From positions 1-47,553 of the forward strand of contig CANSCI010000010.1 of the NCBI GenBank assembly GCA_947645355.1: a DNA stretch of 47,553 nucleotides, in the 5' to 3' direction. Made by a program: the position numbers and the translations under genes. Below are positions 27,507 through 35,838 of this stretch, in pieces. Origin of the DNA: an uncultured Dorea sp. (GTDB lineage Bacteria > Bacillota > Clostridia > Lachnospirales > Lachnospiraceae). The notes below the pieces were generated by a model. That model made no database searches, was not told the DNA's origin, and saw nothing but the letters and a program-made list of their open reading frames with translations. Every line of letters starts with the position of its first letter. Position 1 is the stretch's first letter.

Positions 27507-28661
27507 CTAATTAATATAGCCTGCCTTCTTAAGCTCTTCCTCTGCCTTTGCAAGATTTGCATCTGACACACGGATGATCGGGCCGGTGCAGCCCATTCCG
27601 CTCTCAGCATAGATATTAAGCTTCCAGAGAACCTTCACCGCATCTTCCAGGTCCATGACTTCAATTCCCGGAATCTGGGCTGTTACGATCTCTTTCGGAG
27701 GTTCCTTTACTTCCTCTGCGTCAGCTGCCGGCTTGGAAGCTGCCTTCAGGGCGCCTAAAATATCGGTGAAGCCTGCTTTTTTTACTGCCTCAAACTCTTT
27801 CTTCGCAACCTCGAATACCTTGCCCTTTACAAGCTGCGCCGCATAACGGATCGCATTGGCAATTACAGGCGCACCGCTGGCTCTGGACACGATCATGACT
27901 AACTGCTCATACCCCTCGCCGATTCCCGGGCCATAGCCATAGCCTGTCGCCTCAAAGCTTCCGCCTGTATTTGCAGAAGACAGCATCTTTACAAGGATAT
28001 TGCCTGTAAGGGAATCTGTAACCATGATATCCGGCGATGCCTGGAGGACGTCGTTCCCTCTCATCACACATCCGCCGTCTGCCCTTCCGGACTCCGCAAA
28101 TGAAATATCATAGCCTTGATCCTTAAGCTGCTTTAACGCTTTCTCTGTCTGCCTTGCGCCGTCCACATTGAGAATACCCACTGTCGGGTTTTCCATGCCG
28201 CACGCCTTTGCAGCAATAATTCCATAGACCGCATTCTTGATCATGCCCTCAATACGGTCTGTGCTGGAGGTTCCTGTAGTATTTGCAATATACATCTCTT
28301 TTCCCTGGGCCGGCGTTGCACAGCGCCCTACGGTAGATACGCCGATCGGGAATGGAAAATGCATAGTAACTGCTGCATCTACCTCTTTATTTGCCAGCAT
28401 CTCCTCCATCTTATCGTGGCCTTCTTCGTCATTTGCCACTTTGATAGTCGTAACGCCTTCTGCCTCTAACGTACCAATGTAGTAAACATCGATCCCGTCC
28501 CTTGCGGCAGCAACTGCGGCTGCCATAGAGTTTTCCTCTCCATGCTCGCTGCCCATACCTGTGAGTGCAACCTTCGGTCTCTTCCCAAAGCTTCCGGTTT
28601 CAAGACCCTGTGCCATCTCCATAAAGGTATCGGCAATCATTCTTTCAATATTATTTGCCAT
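27507..28661 (-). CDS. grdD: Glycine reductase complex component C, alpha subunit
   Basis: A 384-residue protein. With GrdC it forms component C, which takes the Se-carboxymethyl group from GrdA through a Cys-bound acetyl intermediate and releases acetyl phosphate. GrdD resembles PlsX: ALTGMGSEHGEENSM, AVTMHFPFPIGVSTVGR, VTDSLTGNILVKML, and SGADV-like repeats. The C-terminal SGMGCTGPIIRVS contains the conserved reactive Cys (about residue 358; the family is numbered near 359). ATG at 28661 follows GGGGGTGG by five bases; an upstream GTG is rejected. It begins 13 bases after grdC and is the last gene of the operon. Confidence 0.97.
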   Translation of the reverse strand: MANNIERMIADTFMEMAQGLETGSFGKRPKVALTGMGSEHGEENSMAAAVAAARDGIDVYYIGTLEAEGVTTIKVANDEEGHDKMEEMLANKEVDAAVTMHFPFPIGVSTVGRCATPAQGKEMYIANTTGTSSTDRIEGMIKNAVYGIIAAKACGMENPTVGILNVDGARQTEKALKQLKDQGYDISFAESGRADGGCVMRGNDVLQASPDIMVTDSLTGNILVKMLSSANTGGSFEATGYGYGPGIGEGYEQLVMIVSRASGAPVIANAIRYAAQLVKGKVFEVAKKEFEAVKKAGFTDILGALKAASKPAADAEEVKEPPKEIVTAQIPGIEVMDLEDAVKVLWKLNIYAESGMGCTGPIIRVSDANLAKAEEELKKAGYIN

Positions 28662-28674
28662 TGTCGCCACCCCC

Positions 28675-30213
28675 TTACTCTGCTATCAGGGAAGCAGCGA
28701 AGTCCTTCATAGCTTTTGCGATCAATCCTTTTACCTCTTCCTCAGATACGCCTGCAGCTGCCTCTGCTTCTGCCTTTGTATTTGCCTGGATGACAAAAGA
28801 CACTCCGTCGAACAGGTTGGTCATACGTCCAAGGAACAGACTTCCCTTTCCTACGATCATGGCATTCTTAATCTTTCCTGCAAGGATATCCTCTCTTGCA
28901 AATCCGATGTACGGTACGCCTGACGGGATATGTCCCTGTGTCGGAGCCCAGCCGGTAAGGCCATAGGTCTTTGCAAAGGACGCAAGTCCTGCACGGTCGA
29001 TCTCACCCTTCTTAACTGCCATAGCACCGATCATCTTGTAGTTGGCAAGCGGTACATCCCCTGCTCCTGCCGGTTTTGTAATATCCGGGTTCTGCATCTC
29101 CGGTGAGAATTTGTCAATATCCGTAATCTTCATACCTGCACGCTCCAGCGGATCAGCTACAAGGCTGCCGATAACATTCTGCGGAGCACTTCCGGTGCCT
29201 ACGGTGTGCCGTCCAAGGATATCCAGATTGATCTCCGGGTTCTCCCCGTCGTTTTCCGCAATGATCACACAGAAACCTGCCAGACAGTCCTCTAAGATCG
29301 GAAGGCCTTTCTTTACGTGGTCTTTCCCGTTCATTCCAAGCTTTGCAGTACAGCCGCCGGCTGTCACTGCCACACATTTGTATGCGCCGGATTTTACCAG
29401 AGCTGCCGCCTCGATCAGTGCGTGGGACGGTCCTGCACAGAAGCCGCGGGAGTCGGAGCCTGTCGCATGGTTCAGAGCTGCGATCTCCGCTGCTGCTTTC
29501 GCAAAGTTGCCGCCGCCGCGCTGGTTCATATCACCGCAGGCCTCCTCTGCACAGTCGATCACGTACTCTACATCATCCTTGGCAATTCCTGCGTTCCTCA
29601 CGCCATATAACAAAGCCAGAACGCTGGAAGCCTTGCTCATCAGGTTTTCATGCATCACATGGGCGGACAGGTTCACATCGATATCATGCGCCCGCTTCAC
29701 ACATCCTACAAGCTTACCTGCAATGTACAGTCCTTCTGCGTGCTCGTCATTTACTGCCGTCTCAATATTTGCAAGCTCTACGCCTTCATGTACCCTTGCC
29801 ACGATATCCTCTGTAATGATCGGGTCAGCGGCAAGCGCATCCTTGTGTGCACTTACAAATTCCTTGTCAAGCATTACGACTTCAAACTGGTCGCAGGCCT
29901 GAACGAGAAGGATAAACTCTTCCTCCGGCATGATCTCGCCGTATTTTCCGTATCTCTCTGCCCCGTCCTTTACTTTGTCATAGTATGGGAATTCTACTTC
30001 TGCAAGCTCATCCGGCGTAGCATTTCCGATATATACCTGGTTCGGCCAGTAATTCACACAATCCTCGTAGGAGCGAAGATGGCTTTCTAACTCCTTTAAA
30101 TATTCAGACTCCGGATTTACGATTCTTTCCGTTGTCTGGGTTGTTCCATTATATACCACCATCTGCGGTGTATGTGCAAGTACATAGCTGGCACCTTTAA
30201 TTACACTGTTCAT
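28675..30213 (-). CDS. grdC: Glycine reductase complex component C, beta subunit
   Basis: A 512-residue protein, normal for GrdC, the larger subunit of component C. It has the thiolase/FabH-like character known for the family: GFCAGPSHALIEAAALVKSGAYKCVAV, GCTAKLGMNGKDHVKKGLPILEDCLAG and THSPEMQNPDITKPAG-type C-terminal blocks. ATG 30213 has AAAGGTGG eight bases before it. A strong hairpin lies between grdA and this gene, so grdC and grdD are probably made at lower levels than the upstream genes; that is inference from the hairpin. Confidence 0.97.
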   Translation of the reverse strand: MNSVIKGASYVLAHTPQMVVYNGTTQTTERIVNPESEYLKELESHLRSYEDCVNYWPNQVYIGNATPDELAEVEFPYYDKVKDGAERYGKYGEIMPEEEFILLVQACDQFEVVMLDKEFVSAHKDALAADPIITEDIVARVHEGVELANIETAVNDEHAEGLYIAGKLVGCVKRAHDIDVNLSAHVMHENLMSKASSVLALLYGVRNAGIAKDDVEYVIDCAEEACGDMNQRGGGNFAKAAAEIAALNHATGSDSRGFCAGPSHALIEAAALVKSGAYKCVAVTAGGCTAKLGMNGKDHVKKGLPILEDCLAGFCVIIAENDGENPEINLDILGRHTVGTGSAPQNVIGSLVADPLERAGMKITDIDKFSPEMQNPDITKPAGAGDVPLANYKMIGAMAVKKGEIDRAGLASFAKTYGLTGWAPTQGHIPSGVPYIGFAREDILAGKIKNAMIVGKGSLFLGRMTNLFDGVSFVIQANTKAEAEAAAGVSEEEVKGLIAKAMKDFAASLIAE

Positions 30214-30293
30214 TGGTTTTTCCACCTTTCTATAGTTTATTGGCTGGCATCACCCACTGTTTGAAGGCACGGGCCGGACGCCAAAAAGATAAC

Positions 30294-30337
30294 AAAAAGG
30301 GACAGCCCCCTATGCGGGAACACATTGGGTCTGCCCC
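30294..30337 (-). terminator. Intra-operon terminator/attenuator between grdA and grdC
   Basis: On the minus strand GGGGCAGACCC (30337-30327) pairs with GGGGCTGTCCC (30309-30299) in 10 of 11 positions, around a 17-base loop, and is followed by five T residues. It starts 22 bases after the grdA stop and should permit only partial readthrough to grdC and grdD. Confidence 0.82.
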
Positions 30338-30358
30338 TGCTTCTACCGTATGATCAGA

Positions 30359-30820
30359 TTATACCTGCTCCCTGATAGCCTCCATCTCTGATACGATGTC
30401 GTCAACATCAAGAACCATCTCCATCATACTTACCTGCTCATCATAAACTGCCTCGTCAAACTCTTCTTTGATCTCAGGTTCACATACGTGATATACCGCG
30501 AGTCCAAGCTGGACCCCTGTCAATGGACCTGCGAAAGTAGGATCGCCTAAGGTTACAGTCTCAGCTGCAAGACCTGCAGCCTCGCCCTCAGCAGCGCCGA
30601 GAACTACTACAAGGTTCTCTGCACCATACTCCTCAGCGAATTCTTTTACTCTCTTCTGGTTTTCCAGATCCATTGCGCCTGCGCTCGTTCAGACAAAGCA
30701 TTCCGTTGATGAAAATACGATCTCTGCACCGGCAGTCTGAACACACTCAGCGATAGCCGGCCCCGGAATTCCATCACGGTCTCCGATAATTATTGCTTTT
30801 TTGCCTTCTAAAATAGCCAT
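30359..30820 (-). CDS. grdA: Glycine reductase selenoprotein A (one in-frame TGA read as selenocysteine)
   Basis: A 153-residue selenoprotein, the small carrier of the complex. It takes the carboxymethyl group from component B on its selenolate and is recycled by thioredoxin. The frame is continuous from ATG 30820 to TAA 30359 except for TGA at codon 44 (30689-30691), within [13 protein letters not shown]. This is the invariant GrdA selenocysteine motif, with the Cys-X-X-Sec pair forming the selenenylsulfide. The N-terminus is [21 protein letters not shown] possible small hairpin (CTGG-AAAA-CCAG, 30656-30667) follows about 20 bases after the TGA. RBS AGGAGAAAG precedes the ATG. It should not be annotated as a truncated gene starting at the downstream Met. 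Confidence 0.98.
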
Positions 30821-30890
30821 AATTATACTTTCTCCTTTCTTGTATCATACAAAATAAAGTTGTTATCTATGATTTAGAAACCATCCGCAA

Positions 30891-31208
30891 TTAGATGTAT
30901 TTCTTAATCATCGCCTCGATAGACTCTTCGGTACAGTCGTCCTTTACAAGCTCCTCTACCTTCTCTCCATCTTTGTAGATTGCCATTACAGGAAGGCCGA
31001 GAACCTTCTGTGCAATCGCAAGACGGCGTGCCTTTGTCGTGTTCAGAGATGTAAATTTCAGTTTATCTCCGTATGTATCTGCAAATGCATGTACCTTCGG
31101 CATCAGAGCCTGACACGGCACACAGCCGTCACCATAAAAGTCAACAAATACATAGCCTTCTGCCTTTAATACTTCATCCTCAAATGTTTTCTTATCTAAA
31201 TCTAACAT
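30891..31208 (-). CDS. trxA: Glycine reductase-associated thioredoxin (GCVPC active site)
   Basis: A 105-residue thioredoxin whose redox motif is GDGCVPCQ instead of the classic WCGPC. CVPC is the motif known for thioredoxins of glycine reductase operons such as that of Eubacterium acidaminophilum. It reduces the selenenylsulfide of GrdA. The cis-proline loop is LGLPVMAIY. The ATG at 31208 lies nine bases after AGGAGG; an earlier ATG abuts the RBS and is rejected. It is 92 bases after trxB and 70 before grdA. Confidence 0.95.
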   Translation of the reverse strand: MLDLDKKTFEDEVLKAEGYVFVDFYGDGCVPCQALMPKVHAFADTYGDKLKFTSLNTTKARRLAIAQKVLGLPVMAIYKDGEKVEELVKDDCTEESIEAMIKKYI

Positions 31209-31300
31209 TGGTATCATCCTCCTTGATTATTATGTTTTCCTGCTTTCGTGCAGGCACGGCGCCGCTGCTTTTTCGCATCCTGCGCTGTGCTTGACAGGTT

Positions 31301-32245
31301 TTAGAAATAGTCAGACATACTTCTTTCTACCTGTACTGCGGCGATGGCGCCGTCTGCAGCTGCGGTCACTACCTGCCTTAAGCTCTTGATGCGGACATCA
31401 CCTGCGGCGTATACGCCCGGTATATTGGTGTGCATATCGTCGTCTGTCTTAATGTATCCGCGCTCATCCATGTCAATGACACCTTCAAACACCTTGGAAT
31501 TCGGGATCGTTCCGATGAATCCGAACACACCGAACATTCCGTCTTCTTCGTCTGCCTCTACGGTTGTAACCTCACCGGTCTTGACATTTTTCACCTTCAT
31601 CCACTGGAGGATATCGTCTCCGCCTACTTCCTCTACAACAGAATCCCACATAAATTCAATCTTCGGATTCTTAAAAGCCTTCTCCTGGATGGATTTTGCG
31701 GCACGAAGCTCATTACGCCTGTGAATGATCGTTACCTTTCTTGCGAATTTTGTAAGGTACATAGCTTCCTCAACGGCAGAGTCGCCGCCGCCCACTACAT
31801 ATACCTCAAAATCTTCAAAAAAGTTGGCGTCACAGGTTGCACAGTAGGATACACCCTTGCCTGTGAATTCTGCCTCGCCCACGCAGCCGATCGGCCTTGC
31901 ATGTGCGCCGGTGGCGATGATCACATTCTTGCCCTTGTACTCACCCTTTGCGCTCTTCAACACTTTAACGTCCCCGTCAAGAGACACCTCTGTAATTGTG
32001 TCAGAGACACGCTCTGCGCCGAATTTCTCAGCCTGCTCTGTCATCCTTGCGATCAGGGAAGGACCGGACTCGCCTTCCACGATCTGTCCCGGATAGTTCT
32101 CGATCTCATCTGTGATCGCGATCTGTCCGCCGTCCTGACCCTTTTCAATGATCAGCACGGAGAGACGGCTTCTCCCTGCGTATAAGCCCGCAGCCAAACC
32201 GGCCGGACCTGCACCCAGGATCACAACATCATAAATCTTGTCCAT
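31301..32245 (-). CDS. trxB: Thioredoxin reductase (NADPH/flavin)
   Basis: A 314-residue low-Mr thioredoxin reductase. FAD-binding GAGPAGLAAGLYAGRS near the N-terminus, the redox pair in SYCATCDANFF, the NAD(P)-binding VYVVGGGDSAVEEAMYL, and the C-terminal GVYAAGDVRIKSLRQVVTAAADGAIAA are all present. It passes electrons to the CVPC thioredoxin encoded next and so to GrdA. ATG 32245 is chosen by the family N-terminus MDKIYDVVILGAGPAG, with AGGAG upstream; 20 more codons are open but unsupported. It follows a hairpin 3' of grdB. Confidence 0.96.
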   Translation of the reverse strand: MDKIYDVVILGAGPAGLAAGLYAGRSRLSVLIIEKGQDGGQIAITDEIENYPGQIVEGESGPSLIARMTEQAEKFGAERVSDTITEVSLDGDVKVLKSAKGEYKGKNVIIATGAHARPIGCVGEAEFTGKGVSYCATCDANFFEDFEVYVVGGGDSAVEEAMYLTKFARKVTIIHRRNELRAAKSIQEKAFKNPKIEFMWDSVVEEVGGDDILQWMKVKNVKTGEVTTVEADEEDGMFGVFGFIGTIPNSKVFEGVIDMDERGYIKTDDDMHTNIPGVYAAGDVRIKSLRQVVTAAADGAIAAVQVERSMSDYF

Positions 32246-32288
32246 GTCTGCTACATCTCCTTTTCTTTCTAAAAATAAACATCTGCCG

Positions 32289-32321
32289 CACCGGGGAGCA
32301 GGCAATGCCTTCCCCGGTGCC
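32289..32321 (-). terminator. Hairpin between grdB and trxB
   Basis: A 9-bp perfect stem, GCACCGGGG with CCCCGGTGC (32289-32297 with 32313-32321), with inner GGCATTGCC able to pair too, located 12 bases after the grdB stop. T residues come only about eight bases later (GTTTATTTTTAG), so it may stabilise the 3' end of an upstream RNA or attenuate rather than fully terminate. Confidence 0.6.
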
Positions 32322-32332
32322 CTTGCTCATCT

Positions 32333-33643
32333 CTACTCGAAAATAGTCTGTCCGTCAACTTCTGTTGTCAAAGCATTCAGAGCCTTCTCAACGATCCTGC
32401 GGCGAAGTTCTTTCTCCTCTGCCTTATCCAGTGCCGGATTGCCAAGAGGATGCGGAATAGCAATCGCCGGGACGATTCTGTTAGCACCAACCGTCATGGA
32501 GATCGGTGTTACCGTACATACATGTACGACAGGGATTCCCGCTCTTTCTACTTCTTTTACCATCGTTGCACCGCAACGTGTACAGGTACCTCATGTAGAG
32601 GTGAGGATAACGGCGTCTACTCCGTCTGCCTTTAATTTTGCAGAGAACTCTGCGGCAAATGCCTTGGAGGATGCTACAGCAGTACCGTTTCCTGTTGTTG
32701 TATAGAATAAGTGATGCAGCTCACCGATAATTCCCTCTTTTTCCATGTCGCGAAGTACGTCTACCGGAAGAACACGGTCGGAATCTTCGTTCGCATATAC
32801 CGGGTCATAACCGCCGTGCGCAGTCTCATATGTCTCTTCTGTCAGATCCATAACGCCCGCAATATCATACTCACCGTAGTGGGAAGCACTGGAACTCTCG
32901 ATGTGGTCCGGATTTCCCTTCGGAACAATACCGCCGGATGTAACCAGAGCGATCTTTGCATGTGCAAGATCCTTTACTGCCGGATTCGGGTCAACCCTGT
33001 CAAAATCAGGCATCGGGAACTCTGTAACGAACGGCTTGCCTGCCAGTTTCTTAAGAAGCATCTTAACGGCTCTCTGAGATCCTCTTTCCTTCTCAAAGAA
33101 GTTCACACGAACACCGTTCGGCATATAGCCTTCCTCTGCGGAAGCTCCGATTGCCTCTCCTTTACCAAGCTTTACTGCCAGAGGAGCCATCTTGGAGACA
33201 GCATCTCTCATACCTGCCGCACTGTTCTTTGTAGAGATCATATATACCTGGTTCTTGAACATATCAGCGCCCGGGTTCTCAACATACATACCGGTCAGGG
33301 ACGGAATACCAAGTTCCTCCTGAACTGCTGCCGCGATCGTTCCGCAAGCCACACCATAACGCCCTGCGTTAAATGCCGGTCCTGCAATAAACACATCCGG
33401 AGCCTGCTCCTTCACCATACCAAGGATCTCTGCCTTTGCCTTCTCAAGGTTCTCGTTGAAATAAGAGTCGCCGCATACGATCGTTGCGATGATCTCTGCA
33501 TCGTCTTTAAAATTTGCAGTCAGTGCCATACCTGGTCCGACAACCTCGCCGACACGAAGTTCTACCGGATAGTCTGCTTTTTCTTCTCCGCCAATCTGTG
33601 CGAAGAACTGATTGATATAATGAACAACTTTTAATTTAGCCAT
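32333..33643 (-). CDS. grdB: Glycine reductase component B gamma subunit, selenoprotein (one in-frame TGA)
   Basis: A 436-residue selenoprotein. With GrdE it forms component B, which binds glycine as a Schiff base at the pyruvoyl group of GrdE and attacks the C-N bond through selenium to give the Se-carboxymethyl form passed to GrdA. The frame runs from ATG 33643 to TAG 32333 with TGA at codon 351 (32591-32593), in ILTSTUGTCTRCGATMVKE, the GrdB motif with the UxxCxxC cysteines. Downstream codons give VGANRIVPAIAIPHPLGNP, typical of GrdB C-termini. RBS GGGAGG precedes the ATG. The presence of GrdE/GrdB (rather than GrdF/G or GrdH/I) makes it glycine-specific. Treat as one gene, not two pieces. 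Confidence 0.98.
32564..32593 (-). promoter_or_regulatory. Probable SECIS element of grdB (with Sec codon)
   Basis: The Sec TGA (32591-32593) is followed 12 bases later by a 6-bp hairpin, CGTTGC-GGT-GCAACG (32578 down to 32564), whose GGU loop resembles the G/U-containing apical loop that bacterial SelB recognises. Position and stem suit a bacterial SECIS; SelB binding is not tested. Confidence 0.65.
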
Positions 33644-33663
33644 TATTCTTTATCCTCCCTTCC

Positions 33664-34944
33664 TTATCTTGCACTCAGCTTATTGAAACCTGTTTCGTTT
33701 GTTGCGCCGGTAAGTACCTGAAGCTCAACCTCTAAAGACCCGTCTGCGCGGAGTGTCTCTTCACTTGCACCTGCGATCTTGGTCACATAGTCCAGAGTTC
33801 CAATTACTTTGTCAAGTTTCGGCAGAATAATTACCTGGTTCGCATTACCGCCGGTTACAACTGCATCTGCTGCTGCGTCAGCGTCTGCCAGAGACTGGGA
33901 CTTGCCGTCACGCCCTGCATACTCATCCGTAATAATAACAGTCTTAACACCCTCTGCCTCAATCTTCTTACAGTTCATGATAAGGTCTGTATCCGGGTTG
34001 CCGAACCCTTCCTGGGAAACAATCACGCCGTCAAGATCCAGCATCTTGCAGATCTTAGCCGTCCAGTCAGAGGAACGCATCTTGTCGGCAAGATATACAT
34101 TCTCATTCGTAATGATCTGGCATACAAAGTTGATGGTCTTTCCGTGCTGCTCGAACATATCATGCACAACCGGGTTGTTAAGGTGTACATAAGTCGGGTT
34201 CTTGTCACATGCAGACACACAGTTTCCGGACACGATCGCGCCGTCCATGATCTCTGTCGGATTTAAAATTGTCGGTACAATCTTCTTTGCGTCCACGCCG
34301 TATACGTATGTATCATGCAGAAGCCCCTGGCTCTGAAGCATCTGTACATAAGCAACTCTCGGAAGATCCGGATACTTCTCCATTCCTTCCTTGATGGTGC
34401 AGGTCTCATATACCTTCGTCTCATCCGGTGTCAGATTGCGTGCCAGTTCCCCAATGTAAGCTGCAACCCTGAAGCCTGCGAAACGGACTGCCTTCTCATA
34501 GTCATGCTGCTTGATGTCATCCACCGGCTCACATACCATAACAAGGTTCAGTGTCTTTGAGAACGGTGTATAGTCAGCGCCCGGGCCTGTCATATCAATG
34601 ATACCTTCCTGGAATCCTACGATCTTGCCTGCCGTAACCACTGCCATTCCCTTTAATGCATACGTCTTGCCTTCTCCGACTGTATCAACCTTCGCGATCA
34701 CGCCCGGGAAGATTCCCCCTCTTCCTTCTACCTTCACACGCGGCTCGATTACATCCTTGACCGGTGTAATCCTTACGGACTCACCCGGCCTCGCAATGTC
34801 AAATGATGCGCTCTTAATCTTCTCATCCTCAAGAGCTACTGCCTTAACAGCCTCCTCAGATACATAAAGGATCCCGTCTTCGATCTTTGATTCAGAAGCA
34901 AACTGGATGTCCTTAATGTAAATATGTCCCATTTCTAATCTCAC
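33664..34944 (-). CDS. grdE: Glycine reductase component B proprotein (alpha/beta subunits, pyruvoyl enzyme)
   Basis: A 426-residue proprotein that cleaves itself into two subunits. The cut is expected between Asn241 and Cys242 in IVSGNCVSACDKNP, converting Cys242 to the pyruvoyl group that binds the glycine amino group. The N-terminus VRLEMGHIYIKDIQFASESKIEDG and the C-terminal EVELQVLTGATNETGFNK match GrdE. GTG at 34944 lies nine bases after AGGAGG and fits the family start. It stops 20 bases before grdB, so both component B genes are translated from the same message. Confidence 0.97.
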   Translation of the reverse strand: MRLEMGHIYIKDIQFASESKIEDGILYVSEEAVKAVALEDEKIKSASFDIARPGESVRITPVKDVIEPRVKVEGRGGIFPGVIAKVDTVGEGKTYALKGMAVVTAGKIVGFQEGIIDMTGPGADYTPFSKTLNLVMVCEPVDDIKQHDYEKAVRFAGFRVAAYIGELARNLTPDETKVYETCTIKEGMEKYPDLPRVAYVQMLQSQGLLHDTYVYGVDAKKIVPTILNPTEIMDGAIVSGNCVSACDKNPTYVHLNNPVVHDMFEQHGKTINFVCQIITNENVYLADKMRSSDWTAKICKMLDLDGVIVSQEGFGNPDTDLIMNCKKIEAEGVKTVIITDEYAGRDGKSQSLADADAAADAVVTGGNANQVIILPKLDKVIGTLDYVTKIAGASEETLRADGSLEVELQVLTGATNETGFNKLSAR

Positions 34945-35014
34945 TTTTGGTTCCCTCCTTTAAAAAATGTTTTTTTATTGTTTAGCTGCAATGCTTTACA
35001 ACCTCTCTTAAGAC

Positions 35015-35401
35015 CTACCAGGCATCTGCAGATGCCAGTCCACTCTCCAGCAAGGTCCAGTCGATCAACTGAAAGTCCTTAAGCACTCTGGCGCTGTACC
35101 TGCCGGTCTTGTCCTCGAACTTCCGGCACGCCTGTATCGCGTTCTCGATAATCGAAAGAGACCTCTCGTCTATCTCCCCCTTCCCTGATGATATCAACAC
35201 AGATTTGTACGGTGTTTCATTAGGCTTGACGCTTCCCGACAATGGATGCGTCAAAAGTGTGTGCCCTTCGTGTATTCTGTCTCTGACCTCCGTTAAAAGT
35301 TCCTCATAGGAGGCTTCCTTATAAACCACCCCGTGGGTCTCATGAAGCTTTTCTGAAACCAGCGGATTGTTCGTTATGACGATGTAATTCTTCTGCCCCA
35401 C
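35015..35401 (-). CDS. grdX: GrdX family protein, first gene of the glycine reductase operon
   Basis: A 128-residue protein of the GrdX family, found only with glycine/betaine/sarcosine reductase genes and of unknown function. Recognisable blocks are YIVITNNPLVSEKL, GHTLLTHPLSGSVKPNETPYKSVLIS and LIENA-type IENAIQACRKF, ending DFQLIDWTLLESGLASADAW. No Cys cluster, signal peptide or membrane segment. I prefer GTG at 35401, nine bases after GGAGG; a GTG at 35410 abuts the site. It is the first open frame after the glycine riboswitch terminator, so it is the gene directly controlled. It may be a regulator or assembly factor; unknown. Confidence 0.9.
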   Translation of the reverse strand: MGQKNYIVITNNPLVSEKLHETHGVVYKEASYEELLTEVRDRIHEGHTLLTHPLSGSVKPNETPYKSVLISSGKGEIDERSLSIIENAIQACRKFEDKTGRYSARVLKDFQLIDWTLLESGLASADAW

Positions 35402-35443
35402 CGGAATCACCCTCCCTCTTCAGGCTTATAGAAAATCTGGTTT

Positions 35444-35488
35444 AAAAAAAGGACGCCTTAAACACAATCATGTGCACAAGCCGTCCTT
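35444..35488 (-). terminator. Terminator of the glycine riboswitch expression platform
   Basis: On the minus strand GGACG and CTT pair with AAG and CGTCC around an inner CACATGATTGTG hairpin, followed by seven T residues (35450-35444). It lies about 45 bases before grdX and about 90 after the aptamer, as expected for glycine-controlled attenuation. Confidence 0.82.
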
Positions 35489-35579
35489 CCTGTCTTTTGC
35501 CCTGATAATAATTTGCCAGATAACAAATATATCTTTAAGTAAGCCTTATCATACAGCACAAGATTCAGAATGTGGTACG

Positions 35580-35690
35580 TTTCCCCGTCCTTTTGCCTGA
35601 AAGTTTCACCGGCTTCTATGTTCACCATCATAGTCCCGGCTTGCCTCTTCGGCGGCTCACGAAATAAGCTCTCTCTTGGAAAATTTCAAT
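35580..35690 (-). ncRNA. Glycine riboswitch aptamer upstream of grdX
   Basis: The minus-strand RNA contains the conserved cores of the glycine (gcvT) aptamer: GAGAGAGC near 35680-35669, then GCCGCCGAAGAGGCAAGCC, and after a variable arm GAAACTTTCAGGCAAAAGGACGG ending near 35583, spelled here in two blocks for length. Glycine binding is expected to relieve the terminator at 35444-35488 and switch on grdX-grdD. One aptamer is clear; the 3' RNA contains a degenerate ATCAGGGCAAAAGACAGG, so a vestigial second aptamer is possible. The rest of the 437-base gap (35402-35838) holds the promoter and this element only. Confidence 0.9.
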
Positions 35691-35731
35691 CCCACTATTT
35701 ACTTTTTATAGATAATTTCGATATGTAATAT

Positions 35732-35760
35732 TATCTACATCTATGATAACCGATTGTCAA
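35732..35760 (-). promoter_or_regulatory. Promoter of the glycine reductase operon
   Basis: On the minus strand TTGACA (35755-35760), a 17-base spacer and TAGATA (35732-35737). An alternative, slightly upstream TTGAAA-17-TATCAT also fits, so two overlapping promoters are possible. Transcription starts about 45 bases before the aptamer. Confidence 0.75.
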
Positions 35761-35838
35761 TCTCATTTCAAGCGGCTACGAAAATTATCTTCATTTTAGT
35801 GTATTTGCATAATATTCCATTTCAATTTTTGTGCAACA

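Noticed and set aside
32591-32593. TGA in grdB read as a premature stop (pseudogene)
   Set aside because: Context is the conserved GrdB selenocysteine motif and the frame continues to a normal C-terminus.
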